A DNA stretch of 64,000 bases from Cognatiyoonia sediminum. GTDB taxonomy: Bacteria; Pseudomonadota; Alphaproteobacteria; Rhodobacterales; Rhodobacteraceae. Positions 26,350-35,107 of the stretch are shown piece by piece. Below the pieces are notes generated by a model. That model saw only the letters and a list, made by a program, of their open reading frames with translations. It did no database searches and was not told the origin of the DNA. The position numbers and the translations under genes are program-made. Position 1 is the first letter of the stretch, and each line of letters begins with the position of its first letter. The DNA is taken from contig NZ_FQXB01000001.1 of NCBI RefSeq assembly GCF_900129845.1, positions 992,001 through 1,056,000 of the forward strand. The letters run 5' to 3'.

Positions 26350-27464
26350 TAGGCGCGCGCCTCTGCGACGCGGGCGCGGAGTTGGTCCATGTCATAGCCA
26401 TTTTCGTCTTCTTTGACGTAATACTCCGTGGCGAGCCACGTTAGGAACCGCTGCCGGAAATCGGGATCAAAGGACAGCGCCTCGGCTTGTTCGAAAAGGT
26501 CGCTCAGCCGCTTGGCACTGCTCGCATGGGTCGTCAGCCCAGGGATGGCATAGAAGGCTCGGCCCGTTGTGACGACCGGCTTGTCAAAGAACATCGCTTG
26601 CAAGCCCATTGAAGAATTCACAGTGACAACGGCCTGAGACGCGCGGAGCTGTTCAAAGCTGTCCGTCTCATTGTCCAAGACCATGCGCGCCCCGCCATTG
26701 ATGGCTTTTTCGATATAGCGGGTCAGGCGTATCTTTGACGATGGGTGTTCTTTGAGCCGCAAATGCCATCCGTCCGGCAAATGCGCAGAGGCTTTCGCGA
26801 GTTCTTCAACAAAGCCTTTGGCACTTTGCACCCAGTCGGCAAAAAGGATCATCTGGCTGTCGTCTGGCACTTGAAGCGGGACGAAAAGAAACGGCCCGGT
26901 GTCTTGGGGCAGAGCCCCCGCCTGTCCAACGTCTGACCTGCGCGATTGACGGGATTGGAATTGACCAGCGATCGCAGCGAGGACATCGGGCTGAGACACC
27001 ACAGCGTCGTATTCAAACCGGTCCTGCGGAATGCTGCCTTCAGCGTTCACGCCAAGCGGATCGAGTGTTTTGTACCCCGGTAGAGGCGCGAGCTCGGCAA
27101 AAAGCGTATCCGCGCCGGCATCAATGGCCCCCAACATGAAGGCCCGCCGCGTACCGGTCAGACCCTGCCAACACACCGCAATCTGCTGTTGGTTTTTCTG
27201 AAAATAGCGGCGAGAGCGGTTGTAGCGCCCTTTAATGAAGGCCCGTTTAAGCCAGCGACTGCCAAACCACCCCGGCTGTTTCTTAGCACGTTTAAGGCAC
27301 TCCTCCGCGCGGTCTTCTGTTTGAGAAAATCCTCGAAATGAGACGGTCCATGTGCGCATGGACCGCCCAGCACCTTCGGCGTCGGCAATGGCGTGAAAGA
27401 ACCGCTCTTTATGATCGTGCGGTTCTTTCAGCCACCGAATGCCGTATGATGCCTGACCGCCCAA
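26349..27464 (-). CDS. Capsule polysaccharide biosynthesis protein (KpsS/KpsC-like)
   Basis: The 371-residue protein matches the capsule-synthesis family in its C-terminal half. RLKEHPSSKIRLTRYI, VTVNSSMGLQAMFFDKPVVTTGRAFYAIPGLT and FEQLRASQAVV are typical of KpsS/KpsC-type Kdo transferases that prime capsule glycolipids. The N-terminal half is less recognisable. The only feasible start is a TTG at 27464, directly after an in-frame TAG that is the stop of the upstream gene, with weak ribosome-binding signals. A later start would truncate plausible coding sequence. Confidence 0.78.
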   Translation of the reverse strand: MGGQASYGIRWLKEPHDHKERFFHAIADAEGAGRSMRTWTVSFRGFSQTEDRAEECLKRAKKQPGWFGSRWLKRAFIKGRYNRSRRYFQKNQQQIAVCWQGLTGTRRAFMLGAIDAGADTLFAELAPLPGYKTLDPLGVNAEGSIPQDRFEYDAVVSQPDVLAAIAGQFQSRQSRRSDVGQAGALPQDTGPFLFVPLQVPDDSQMILFADWVQSAKGFVEELAKASAHLPDGWHLRLKEHPSSKIRLTRYIEKAINGGARMVLDNETDSFEQLRASQAVVTVNSSMGLQAMFFDKPVVTTGRAFYAIPGLTTHASSAKRLSDLFEQAEALSFDPDFRQRFLTWLATEYYVKEDENGYDMDQLRARVAEARA

Positions 27465-27893
27465 CTAGCGATAGGGCCCCGTGAACATATCGAGGCGTAC
27501 ATTTGCGAGATCTTCGGCAGTCCCCTGAACACCCGTTCCACCGCAACCGGCCATCTGGCCATCAAGGCCATCATCGATGTGACGGCTGGAAATGTCGGTG
27601 AACTCGTTGAGGTTTCGCTTGATCAACGTGTTCCCCATGAACACGCGCGAACGGGCTTCCATCTGGCTGCCGAACCGCTTGATCCGAGCCGCGCCGCGGG
27701 TCGAAATCGCCCCACAGACATAGATTTCGCCATCCACGATTGTGGGGATCCAGCGGATGAGTGTGTAGGCAGCAGTATCCCACTGCATCCGCCCACCCAA
27801 GAAGTTATCCGCAATCTGCACTTGCTGCGCAGATGCAAGATTTGGACCCAGCCCAAGTACGAGACAGAGGACCTTTAACAGTTTGTTATTCAT
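27465..27893 (-). CDS. Small secreted protein of unknown function beside capsule genes
   Basis: The 142-residue protein has a clear signal peptide (cleavage after LASA, about residue 22). The mature domain contains IVDGEIYVCGAISTRGAARIKRFG and GQMAGCGGTGV with two Cys that may pair. No family is recognised. Its TAG stop abuts the TTG of the capsule-type gene, suggesting co-transcription and possibly a periplasmic role in the same process. Confidence 0.68.
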   Translation of the reverse strand: MNNKLLKVLCLVLGLGPNLASAQQVQIADNFLGGRMQWDTAAYTLIRWIPTIVDGEIYVCGAISTRGAARIKRFGSQMEARSRVFMGNTLIKRNLNEFTDISSRHIDDGLDGQMAGCGGTGVQGTAEDLANVRLDMFTGPYR

Positions 27894-27926
27894 CGACTTT
27901 CCCTAATAGGTTGTAGTGTCGACCTG

Positions 27927-29090
27927 TTAACTTGCCGGCATCCGCTGTTCAACCACTTCTGCCCACCAACTGCAGCCAGCTGGGATCGCTTCATCGTTGA
28001 AATTGTATTCCGGATGGTGGACCGCCGCAGTATCGCCGTTGCCGACGAGAATATAGGCCCCAGGACGTTCTTCCAGCATGAAGGCAAAGTCTTCGCCGCC
28101 CATAACGAGTGGCGCATCTTCGCATTGACCTGACACAGCCCGTGCTGCTTCGGCGGCATATTCTGTGTGCTCGTCGTGGTTCACCATGCAGGGGTAGCCG
28201 CGGTGGTAGGTGATATCCGCTGTCGCTCCGAACGCGGTACAAACTCCGTCGCAGATTTCTTTGATGCGTTTCTCGGCCAAATCGCGCATCTCGGCGGACA
28301 TCGTACGCACGGTACCCTTCATCTCGACCCGTTGGGCGATGACGTTGAAGGCCTTGGAGCTACTTTCGATCGAAGTCACAGACACAACAATCTGATCGAC
28401 AGGGTCCGCGTTCCGGCTTGCGATTGATTGCAAAGCGGTGACGCAATGCGCCGCCACCAAGGTACTATCGACGGTTTCCTGAGGTTTTGCCGCGTGGCCG
28501 CCCTTCCCTTCGATGGTAATGTCGAATTGATCGGTCGCTGCGAAGAAGGACCCGGCACGGATGGCGAAGGTGCCGACCGGTTTGCCTGGCCAATTGTGCA
28601 TGCCGTAGACCTCTTGAATGTTCCAACGGTCCATCATGCCGTCTTCGCACATCTCGCGACCGCCGCCGCCGCCTTCTTCGGCTGGCTGGAAGATCACAAC
28701 AACGGTGCCGTCAAAGTTCCGCGTCTCAGACAGGTACTTTGCCGCACCGAGCAACATCGCCGTATGACCGTCGTGACCGCAGGCGTGCATGGCGCCGTCG
28801 GTTTTGGAGGCATACTCCAATCCGGTCTGTTCATGGATAGGAAGCGCGTCCATGTCGGCGCGCAAGCCAATCACTTTGCCTTTGGTGTCGGTCTTGCCTT
28901 TGATCACGCCGACGACGCCGGTTCGACCAATCCCGGTTGTGATTTCATCGACCCCAAACGCCTTAAGCTGATCCGCGACCACTTGCGAAGTCCGGTGGGT
29001 ATCAAACAAAATCTCGGGATTTTCGTGCAGGTCACGGCGGATCGCAGTGATTTCGGGCAGCATTTCGGAAAAGCGGTTTTTGATCGGCAT
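27927..29090 (-). CDS. M20 family amidohydrolase (hippurate / N-acyl amino acid hydrolase type)
   Basis: The 387-residue binuclear-metal amidohydrolase belongs to the M20D/amidohydrolase branch. Motifs are RADMDALPIHE (about 76-86), the metal-binding HACGHDGHTAMLLG (Cys and His, about 102-115), FQPAEEGGGGG, and the C-terminal MGGEDFAFMLEERPGAY. Such enzymes remove acyl groups from N-acyl amino acids such as hippurate or cleave related amides. AAGGAG precedes the ATG by 8 bases. The nearby peptide ABC importer and ArgE-like hydrolase suggest use of imported amides. Confidence 0.9.
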   Translation of the reverse strand: MPIKNRFSEMLPEITAIRRDLHENPEILFDTHRTSQVVADQLKAFGVDEITTGIGRTGVVGVIKGKTDTKGKVIGLRADMDALPIHEQTGLEYASKTDGAMHACGHDGHTAMLLGAAKYLSETRNFDGTVVVIFQPAEEGGGGGREMCEDGMMDRWNIQEVYGMHNWPGKPVGTFAIRAGSFFAATDQFDITIEGKGGHAAKPQETVDSTLVAAHCVTALQSIASRNADPVDQIVVSVTSIESSSKAFNVIAQRVEMKGTVRTMSAEMRDLAEKRIKEICDGVCTAFGATADITYHRGYPCMVNHDEHTEYAAEAARAVSGQCEDAPLVMGGEDFAFMLEERPGAYILVGNGDTAAVHHPEYNFNDEAIPAGCSWWAEVVEQRMPAS

Positions 29091-29242
29091 CGGAGGCTCC
29101 TTGTTTCGCGGTCATGTTAAGAAGATAGCGCGGAGGGACAAGCTGGAAATGCGCACAGATTGTGGCGAAAAATATGCAAATCAATCTACCTGTGGTTGTT
29201 TTCAGAGTGATGCTTAACCCATAAATTGCTAGGATCAGGCTG

Positions 29243-29272
29243 ATTTGATCGAGTTATCCACATAGATCAAAT
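29243..29272. promoter_or_regulatory. DnaA-box inside an inverted repeat
   Basis: TTATCCACA at 29254-29262 is a perfect consensus DnaA-box. It lies in the 14-base spacer of a perfect 8-bp inverted repeat, ATTTGATC at 29243-29250 and GATCAAAT at 29265-29272. The site is in the AT-rich divergent region between the amidohydrolase and the unknown gene starting at 29356. Function is not shown. Confidence 0.45.
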
Positions 29273-29355
29273 TCGGCACAATAAATGCCCCCTGAGCGCC
29301 ATCTTTCTACCGAAGTTTTTCGTTCCTTTAACGGTGTGGGATGAAAGGTAAATTT

Positions 29356-30069
29356 ATGCTCGGCTTTGACACCAAACACATTTCTGCTTCGGACCAAGAC
29401 GCAAGCCCTGCGCTGGCTCAGATGAAGGCAGCTGTCGAAAATGCGAAAGAAAACAACCCCTTCGTTGTTTATGAGGCGACAGGGCATGATCTTGTCTATG
29501 CGATTTTTGACATCGCCAAGAATGACGAAGGCGTCCATCTGGAAAAAGCTTTGGGAATCGTCGGTGCATTGGCTGGGTATTCGTGTGCCATGTCCGCAGG
29601 CCTGACAGCTGAACAGCAAGACGCACCCAAAGATCCCGCCGCCCATGCCAAGCGTATCGATCATTTGGTTTTTGGCAGTAATTCGTCGCTCTATCGCGTG
29701 TGGCAGAGCAAAGCGGTCTTTCTTGGAGAAACCAAAACGCTGGATTTTCAGGAATTGGTCTCTCGACATAATGCTCAGATTGGCACGCCTGAATTTGGAA
29801 CCGCGAAGTTGCCTCAAGGGCGATTTGTGGAAGAAAAGCCGATCACTCTGTTGTTAGACCATTGGAAAGACATGATCGGCATTTTGAACCGTTATGATGA
29901 GCACTATGCTGGTTGGCCTATTTCATGGGCTGCAGCCGGTGCGCAGTTGATGGAGATGGGTCAATCTGCCATCCCAGCGGGTGAAGCACTGCAAATTCTG
30001 CTGGAGTACGCTGTTCCAATGTCGCGCGTTGGGGCGGCCGACACAAATTCGAAGCCGGAAGCGGCCTAA
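29356..30069 (+). CDS. Conserved-looking cytosolic protein of unknown function
   Basis: The 237-residue protein begins MLGFDTKHISASDQDASPALAQMKAA. It has no signal peptide or membrane helix and contains EKALGIVGALAGYSCAMSA and PISWAAAGAQLMEMGQSAIP, which suggest a helical packing domain. I do not recognise the family. AAGG lies 7 bases before the ATG at 29356; an ATG 15 bases upstream is possible but has no such signal. It is convergent with argE (4-base overlap). Confidence 0.72.
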   Translation: MLGFDTKHISASDQDASPALAQMKAAVENAKENNPFVVYEATGHDLVYAIFDIAKNDEGVHLEKALGIVGALAGYSCAMSAGLTAEQQDAPKDPAAHAKRIDHLVFGSNSSLYRVWQSKAVFLGETKTLDFQELVSRHNAQIGTPEFGTAKLPQGRFVEEKPITLLLDHWKDMIGILNRYDEHYAGWPISWAAAGAQLMEMGQSAIPAGEALQILLEYAVPMSRVGAADTNSKPEAA

Positions 30070-31220
30070 AGCGTCAGTTGGTGAACAACCTGCTTTAAGA
30101 AGGCCTCGCCCTTTTCGAACTGATCGACCGTTATGAACTCATTCGGCTGATGCGCTTGGGCGATGTCGCCCGGGCCGCAGACGACCGCAGAATAGCCACG
30201 CTCTTGGAACTGCCCCGCCTCGGTGCCGTAGCTGACGACGTGGCTGCCGTTGTCTCCGGTCAGTCGTCGCGCGAGTTCTTCGGCGCTGCCGTTTTCTTCG
30301 GGGGTGAGCGGCGTCAAGCTGAAGAATTCTTCCGTTGTGATGCCGGTTGAGGGAACGACCGCTTTCATCTCCGCGTCCAACTCTGCAATTTTGTCGAAGA
30401 ACCGCTTCTTCCAGCCTTCAGGGCTATCGCCGGGTACAAAGCGGAAGTTCATTCCGAACTCACAGTCTTTCGCGGTGATGTTGTGCGCTGTGCCGCCTGA
30501 AATCATGCCGACATGGAGTGAGGTGTAAGGCGGGTCGAATTGCGCCGCCAAAGCCGATGGCGTTGCAGCGGCGTTGGCATCATTCATTTGGTTGCACCAA
30601 TCGACCAGTTTCGCAGCCATCATAATCGCCGAAACGCCTTGGTAGGCGATTGAGGAATGCACCTCAAACCCATGAAAATGAACGTTATATCCCAAGCCAC
30701 CCTTATGACCTGTGACAACCTGCATCATCGAAGGTTCACCGACAATGACCGAGGACGCCCGCGGCAGTCCGTGGCTGACCATATGATCAATCATCGGAGG
30801 TGCGCCGAGGCAGCCGACTTCTTCATCATAAGAAAGCGCGATTTGGAGGGGGCGTTTGAGGTCCGCTTTGACGGCATGAGGAACCATCGCAAGCGCCAGC
30901 GCATCAAAGCCTTTCATGTCACAGGTGCCACGTCCGAATAGTTTGCCGTCTTTTTCTACGACAGAAAACGGATCGGTGTCCCATGCCTGACCTTCCACCG
31001 GTACGACATCGGTATGGCCGGACAGAACGATCCCTCCTTCGACTTCTGGCCCGACGCTGGCGTAGATCGATGATTTCGTACCGTCCTCATTCGGGACACG
31101 GGTTGATTTTATGCCGAAGTCATCGAGGTATTGTTCAACAAAACCAATTAGGTCGAGGTTGCTGTTCGAGCTGACGGTTGGAAACCCAATCAGACGATCA
31201 AGAAGTTCACGCGCCGTCAT
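30066..31220 (-). CDS. argE: Acetylornithine deacetylase-type M20A metallopeptidase
   Basis: The 384-residue M20A hydrolase contains LSGHTDVVPVEGQAW (metal His), GRGTCDMKGFDALALAMV (bridging Asp), LSYDEEVGCLGAP (catalytic Glu-Glu), GEPSMMQVVTGHKG and a C-terminal AHQPNEFI (metal His). ArgE removes acetyl from N-acetylornithine, but M20A members with other acyl or peptide substrates are common. The start at 31220 overlaps the end of the ABC ATPase gene by 14 bases. That coupling suggests it processes what the transporter brings in rather than serving arginine synthesis. Confidence 0.85.
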   Translation of the reverse strand: MTARELLDRLIGFPTVSSNSNLDLIGFVEQYLDDFGIKSTRVPNEDGTKSSIYASVGPEVEGGIVLSGHTDVVPVEGQAWDTDPFSVVEKDGKLFGRGTCDMKGFDALALAMVPHAVKADLKRPLQIALSYDEEVGCLGAPPMIDHMVSHGLPRASSVIVGEPSMMQVVTGHKGGLGYNVHFHGFEVHSSIAYQGVSAIMMAAKLVDWCNQMNDANAAATPSALAAQFDPPYTSLHVGMISGGTAHNITAKDCEFGMNFRFVPGDSPEGWKKRFFDKIAELDAEMKAVVPSTGITTEEFFSLTPLTPEENGSAEELARRLTGDNGSHVVSYGTEAGQFQERGYSAVVCGPGDIAQAHQPNEFITVDQFEKGEAFLKQVVHQLTL

Positions 31221-33042
31221 GGCCGCCCCATTTATTTTGCAAGACATGATGCCCGGGCGCTACCTCGACATAACGGCTTACTTCAGCTTCGTGAGTCGTG
31301 TCGAAGATCGGCGATGGGATTGGTGTGAAGTCCAGATCACCCGTCAACATACGGTTCTTGGGGTCGGCCACTGGAACCGCTGACATCAGTTTTCGCGTAT
31401 AGGGATGTTGCGGACTTTCAAAGACAGAGCGGCGTGGGCCGATCTCAACAATTCGGCCGAGGTACATCACGCCGACATGGTGACTGACACGTTCGACGAC
31501 GGCCATATCGTGGCTGATAAAGAGGTAGGAAATCCCAAGTTCAGCCTGCAATTCCATCATCAAATTAAGCACTTGCGCTTGGACGCTTACGTCAAGCGCG
31601 CTGACCGCCTCGTCAGAGACGATGAGCTTTGGGTTCACCGCAAGCGCACGCGCGATGGCGATCCGTTGGCGCTGGCCGCCGGACAATTCGTGCGGGTAGC
31701 GTTCAAGGAAACTGCGGGGCAGCTCAACGCGGTCAAAAAGCTTGGCAACGCGTTCTTTGAGCTCTGCTCCTTTGGCGAGGTTGTAATTGATCAGCGGTTC
31801 AGCGACCTGATCGCCGAGCGTCATCTGTGGGTTCAAAGATGCAAACGGGTCTTGGAACACCATCTGCATATCGCGCCGCGCATCGCGTAGTGCGGAGTTG
31901 CTGAGCGACCGGATATCTTTGCCGTCGATGATGATCTGACCAGAGGTTGGCTCAACCAGCCGCAGAATAGATCGTCCGCATGACGACTTTCCGCAGCCCG
32001 ATTCCCCAACTAAGGAAAGCGTCTGCCCTTTGTTCAGAGTAAAGGTCACATCCTCAACAGCATGAACATTGGCCACCGTGCGCCGAAACAGGCCGCCCTT
32101 GACGGGGAAGCGGGTGGTTAGGTTTTTGACTTCGAGGAGTGGCTCATTTGTGCCGGGGATTGGGTCCGTGGAGCCGCCATCTTTACCGAGTAGCTTCATC
32201 GGCTCTGGCAAATCCTTGCCGCTCATCTCGCCCAGCCGGGGAACAGCAGACAAAAGAGCTTGGGTATAGGAATGTTGAGGATTGGCAAATATCTCCTCAA
32301 CCGGACCCTCTTCCACCTTTTCACCGCGATACATAACGACGACTCGGTCGGCGATTTGAGCAACGACCGCCATATCATGGGTGATGAACATCACAGCAGT
32401 CCCCGTCTCTTTCTTGAGACGGTTCATGAGAGCGAGGATTTCCGCTTGGATCGTCACGTCCAAAGCGGTTGTCGGTTCGTCGGCGATCAGGAGACGCGGT
32501 TCACAGGCGAGCGCCATAGCGATCACGACCCGTTGTCGCATCCCGCCGGAAAGTTCGTGTGGGTATTGCTCTAGCCGCCGCTCGGGCTCGGGGATTCGGA
32601 CCTGCCGTAAGAGCTCAATCGCTCTCTCTTTTGCCTCATTTTTAGACATTCCCTTGTGACGGCGCAGCCCTTCGGTCAATTGCATTCCGACCGTGAAGAC
32701 GGGATTCAGGGAGGTCATCGGCTCCTGAAAGATCATTCCGATCTCATTTCCGCGGACTTCTTGCATGTCTTCACTGGTGCGTTTGGCCAAATCCTCAGAG
32801 GTGCCATCGGCGTGTTCGAACGTCATGACACCATTGGTAATTTCGCCGCCGCCATAGCCGACAAGACGCATTAAAGACAGCGATGTCACGGACTTACCGG
32901 AGCCACTTTCGCCAACTATACATACGGTTTCGCCAGGTTTGACGTCGATTGAGACGTCTTGAACAGCGACAACCGTTCCGCCCTTCGTTTGGAACTCTAC
33001 ACGAAGGTTTTGGATGTCTGCAATTGGCTTTTCGTCGAGCAT
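31207..33042 (-). CDS. Peptide/nickel-type ABC transporter, fused double ATPase
   Basis: The 611-residue protein is a DppD-DppF-type fusion of two nucleotide-binding domains. NBD1 has Walker A GESGSGKS, signature LSGGMRQRV and Walker [16 protein letters not shown]2 has [18 protein letters not shown] and LIVSDEAVSALD. Oligopeptide-type C-terminal extensions follow each (HSYTQALLSAVPRLGE and HPYTRKLMSAVPVAD). The gene is divergent from the binding-protein and permease genes of what is presumably the same transporter, an unusual layout for this class. Confidence 0.93.
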   Translation of the reverse strand: MLDEKPIADIQNLRVEFQTKGGTVVAVQDVSIDVKPGETVCIVGESGSGKSVTSLSLMRLVGYGGGEITNGVMTFEHADGTSEDLAKRTSEDMQEVRGNEIGMIFQEPMTSLNPVFTVGMQLTEGLRRHKGMSKNEAKERAIELLRQVRIPEPERRLEQYPHELSGGMRQRVVIAMALACEPRLLIADEPTTALDVTIQAEILALMNRLKKETGTAVMFITHDMAVVAQIADRVVVMYRGEKVEEGPVEEIFANPQHSYTQALLSAVPRLGEMSGKDLPEPMKLLGKDGGSTDPIPGTNEPLLEVKNLTTRFPVKGGLFRRTVANVHAVEDVTFTLNKGQTLSLVGESGCGKSSCGRSILRLVEPTSGQIIIDGKDIRSLSNSALRDARRDMQMVFQDPFASLNPQMTLGDQVAEPLINYNLAKGAELKERVAKLFDRVELPRSFLERYPHELSGGQRQRIAIARALAVNPKLIVSDEAVSALDVSVQAQVLNLMMELQAELGISYLFISHDMAVVERVSHHVGVMYLGRIVEIGPRRSVFESPQHPYTRKLMSAVPVADPKNRMLTGDLDFTPIPSPIFDTTHEAEVSRYVEVAPGHHVLQNKWGGHDGA

Positions 33043-33313
33043 GTGCGTCCCCCTGATTAAGCCCTAGGCTTGCAGCCAAAGGGCCACGAGTCAAACCATC
33101 AATTGCGCAGGCTGCCCCAAGGTCAAGCCGAATTTTTAATCACCTAATCAAATGAAAGGGTTGCATTAATTCAGAATCGGGGGTGAACTGGCCCGCATGA
33201 TGAAGGGGGGACAGCATGACATCATGTAAGCGAATGCCATGGCATACCTTACCCTTCTCGCTTGTAAGCCGCACGCACCAAGCCAGCGGCAACATCACAA
33301 CAAGGAGACCATT

Positions 33314-35035
33314 ATGAAGGTTAAAACAGCCCTATTGGGTGCAATTGCGTCAACAGCACTTGCCCCGATGGTTCTGGCCGACGCGCACGAAGGTGAGCGC
33401 GGACGGGACGGCGAAGTCAAAATCATTTATTGGCAGGCGCCATCGATCCTGAACCCATTTCTTTCCGGCGGTACAAAAGACGTTGAATCAGCTTCTATGA
33501 TCATCGAGCCCTTGGCACGCTACAACAGCTCTGGTGAGCTGACACCTTGGCTGGTGGACGAAGTTCCAACGGTTGCGAACGGTGGCGTATCCGAAGATCT
33601 GATGTCGATCACATGGAAGATCACACCAGGTATCCTTTGGTCAGACGGTACACCTTTCACATCTGCGGATGTAAAGTTCACTGCAGATTACTGCATGAAC
33701 CCAGACATGGGTTGTGCGCAGCTGACAAAGTTTGAAGGCGTATCCAGCGTGGAAGCTTTGGACGATCTGACTGTTAAGGTCACATTCGACAAGCCAACAC
33801 CATTCCCATACGGCCCGTTCGTTGGTGGTGAAAGCCCGATCATCCAAGCGGCTCAATTCGCTGATTGTACAGGTGCAAAAGCGCCAGAATGTACTGACCA
33901 AAACTTCGGCCCAATTGGTACTGGCCCATTCGTTGTAACCGAATTCCGGACAAACGACGTGATTCAGATGGTTGCGAACGAAAACTATCGCGATCCGAAT
34001 AAACCAGCCTTTGCGTCCGTTACCTTCAAAGGTGGTGGTGATGCGACAGCTGCGGGCCGTGCTGTTATGGAAACAGGCGAATTCGACTACGCTTGGAACC
34101 TTCAGCTCGCACCAGACGTGATTGCGCAGATGCAGGAAGGTGGCCTCGGCACACCAATCGCAGGCTTTGGTCCATTGGTTGAGCGTATCATGCTGAACCA
34201 GACAAACCCTGATCCGTCTTTGAGTGCTGATGATCGTTCTGTAGTTGGCCCGCACCCATTCTTGGGCGAGGAAGCAGTTTACAAAGCGATGTCCATGGCT
34301 ATCGACCGTCCACTGCTGGTTGAAGTTGGCTACGGCCAAGCGGGTAAAGTGACCTGTAACTGGATCCCTGCTCCAGCGGCAGTGAACTCTGATACGTTCA
34401 CTTGTGACGTTCAGGACATTGCTGGCGCGAACGCGATGTTGGATGCGGCTGGTTTCGTTGATACCAATGGTGACGGCGTGCGTGAAGCAAACGGCGTTGA
34501 AATGAAGATGCTCTACCAGACATCTACAAACGCTGTGCGTCAGGACTTCCAAGCTTTGATCAAACAGTGGATGTCTGAAATTGGTATCGAGGTTGAACTG
34601 CGCAACATTGACGCGTCTGTGTTCTTCGGTGGTGATCCAGGTTCGCCTGACACATTCCAGAAGTTCTACGCTGACATGGAAATGTATGCGAACACCTTCA
34701 ACGGTACTGACCCGCAGGCCTATCTTGCCAACGGCCTGTGCGACAAGGCACCAAGCCCGGCAACACAGTGGCAGGGTGAGAACATCAGCCGCTTCTGTTC
34801 TGAAGAGTACGATGCCCTTCACGCACAGCTGACTGGGACTGCTAATGCAGATGAGCGCGCATCTCTTGCACGTCAGATGAACGACATCATGGTGTCCGAA
34901 GGTGGTATGATCCCACTGGTACACCGTGGCCGTCTGTCTGCCCATGCGAACAGCCTTGGTGGCATTGAGCTGAACGTTTGGGACAGTGAGCTATGGAATG
35001 TAGCTGACTGGTACCGGACTGGCGACAACCGCTAA
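33314..35035 (+). CDS. Peptide-type ABC transporter periplasmic binding protein (SBP family 5)
   Basis: The 573-residue preprotein has a signal peptide (MKVKTALLGAIASTALAPMVLADA) and an extracellular solute-binding family 5 fold. Visible segments are ILNPFLSGGTKDVES, ITPGILWSDGTPFTSADVKFT, FGPIGTGPFVVTEFRTND and AVYKAMSMAIDRPLLVEV. It captures peptides or similar ligands for the permeases downstream. AAGGAG precedes the ATG at 33314. Third codon positions favour A/T (ACA, CCA, GGT, GTT) far more than neighbouring genes, as expected for a highly expressed protein. The leader holds a 12-bp palindrome at 33234-33245. Confidence 0.93.
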   Translation: MKVKTALLGAIASTALAPMVLADAHEGERGRDGEVKIIYWQAPSILNPFLSGGTKDVESASMIIEPLARYNSSGELTPWLVDEVPTVANGGVSEDLMSITWKITPGILWSDGTPFTSADVKFTADYCMNPDMGCAQLTKFEGVSSVEALDDLTVKVTFDKPTPFPYGPFVGGESPIIQAAQFADCTGAKAPECTDQNFGPIGTGPFVVTEFRTNDVIQMVANENYRDPNKPAFASVTFKGGGDATAAGRAVMETGEFDYAWNLQLAPDVIAQMQEGGLGTPIAGFGPLVERIMLNQTNPDPSLSADDRSVVGPHPFLGEEAVYKAMSMAIDRPLLVEVGYGQAGKVTCNWIPAPAAVNSDTFTCDVQDIAGANAMLDAAGFVDTNGDGVREANGVEMKMLYQTSTNAVRQDFQALIKQWMSEIGIEVELRNIDASVFFGGDPGSPDTFQKFYADMEMYANTFNGTDPQAYLANGLCDKAPSPATQWQGENISRFCSEEYDALHAQLTGTANADERASLARQMNDIMVSEGGMIPLVHRGRLSAHANSLGGIELNVWDSELWNVADWYRTGDNR

Positions 35036-35045
35036 GTGATCCAAA

Positions 35046-35070
35046 GGGTGGGGCTTTTTCGGCCCCACCC
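35046..35070 (+). terminator. Strong hairpin between binding-protein and permease genes
   Basis: Perfect 9-bp arms GGGTGGGGC and GCCCCACCC with a 7-base loop lie 11 bases after the binding-protein stop. No U-tract follows, so it is more likely an mRNA-stabilising or attenuating hairpin than a full terminator. It would keep binding-protein mRNA above permease mRNA. Confidence 0.6.
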
Positions 35071-35107
35071 ATTCCTTCCCTTCAAAGACATGACCTAAGG
35101 CGCCTTT

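Noticed and set aside
33234-33245. ATGCCATGGCAT palindrome in the leader of the binding-protein gene
   Set aside because: A 12-bp palindrome in the transcribed leader could be an operator, but nothing else supports it, so it is only mentioned with the gene.
33641-34945. 434-codon open frame antisense to the ABC binding protein
   Set aside because: It mirrors the strong codon bias of the sense gene, has Cys/His/Arg-rich composition with no motif, and the sense product is a clear family member.
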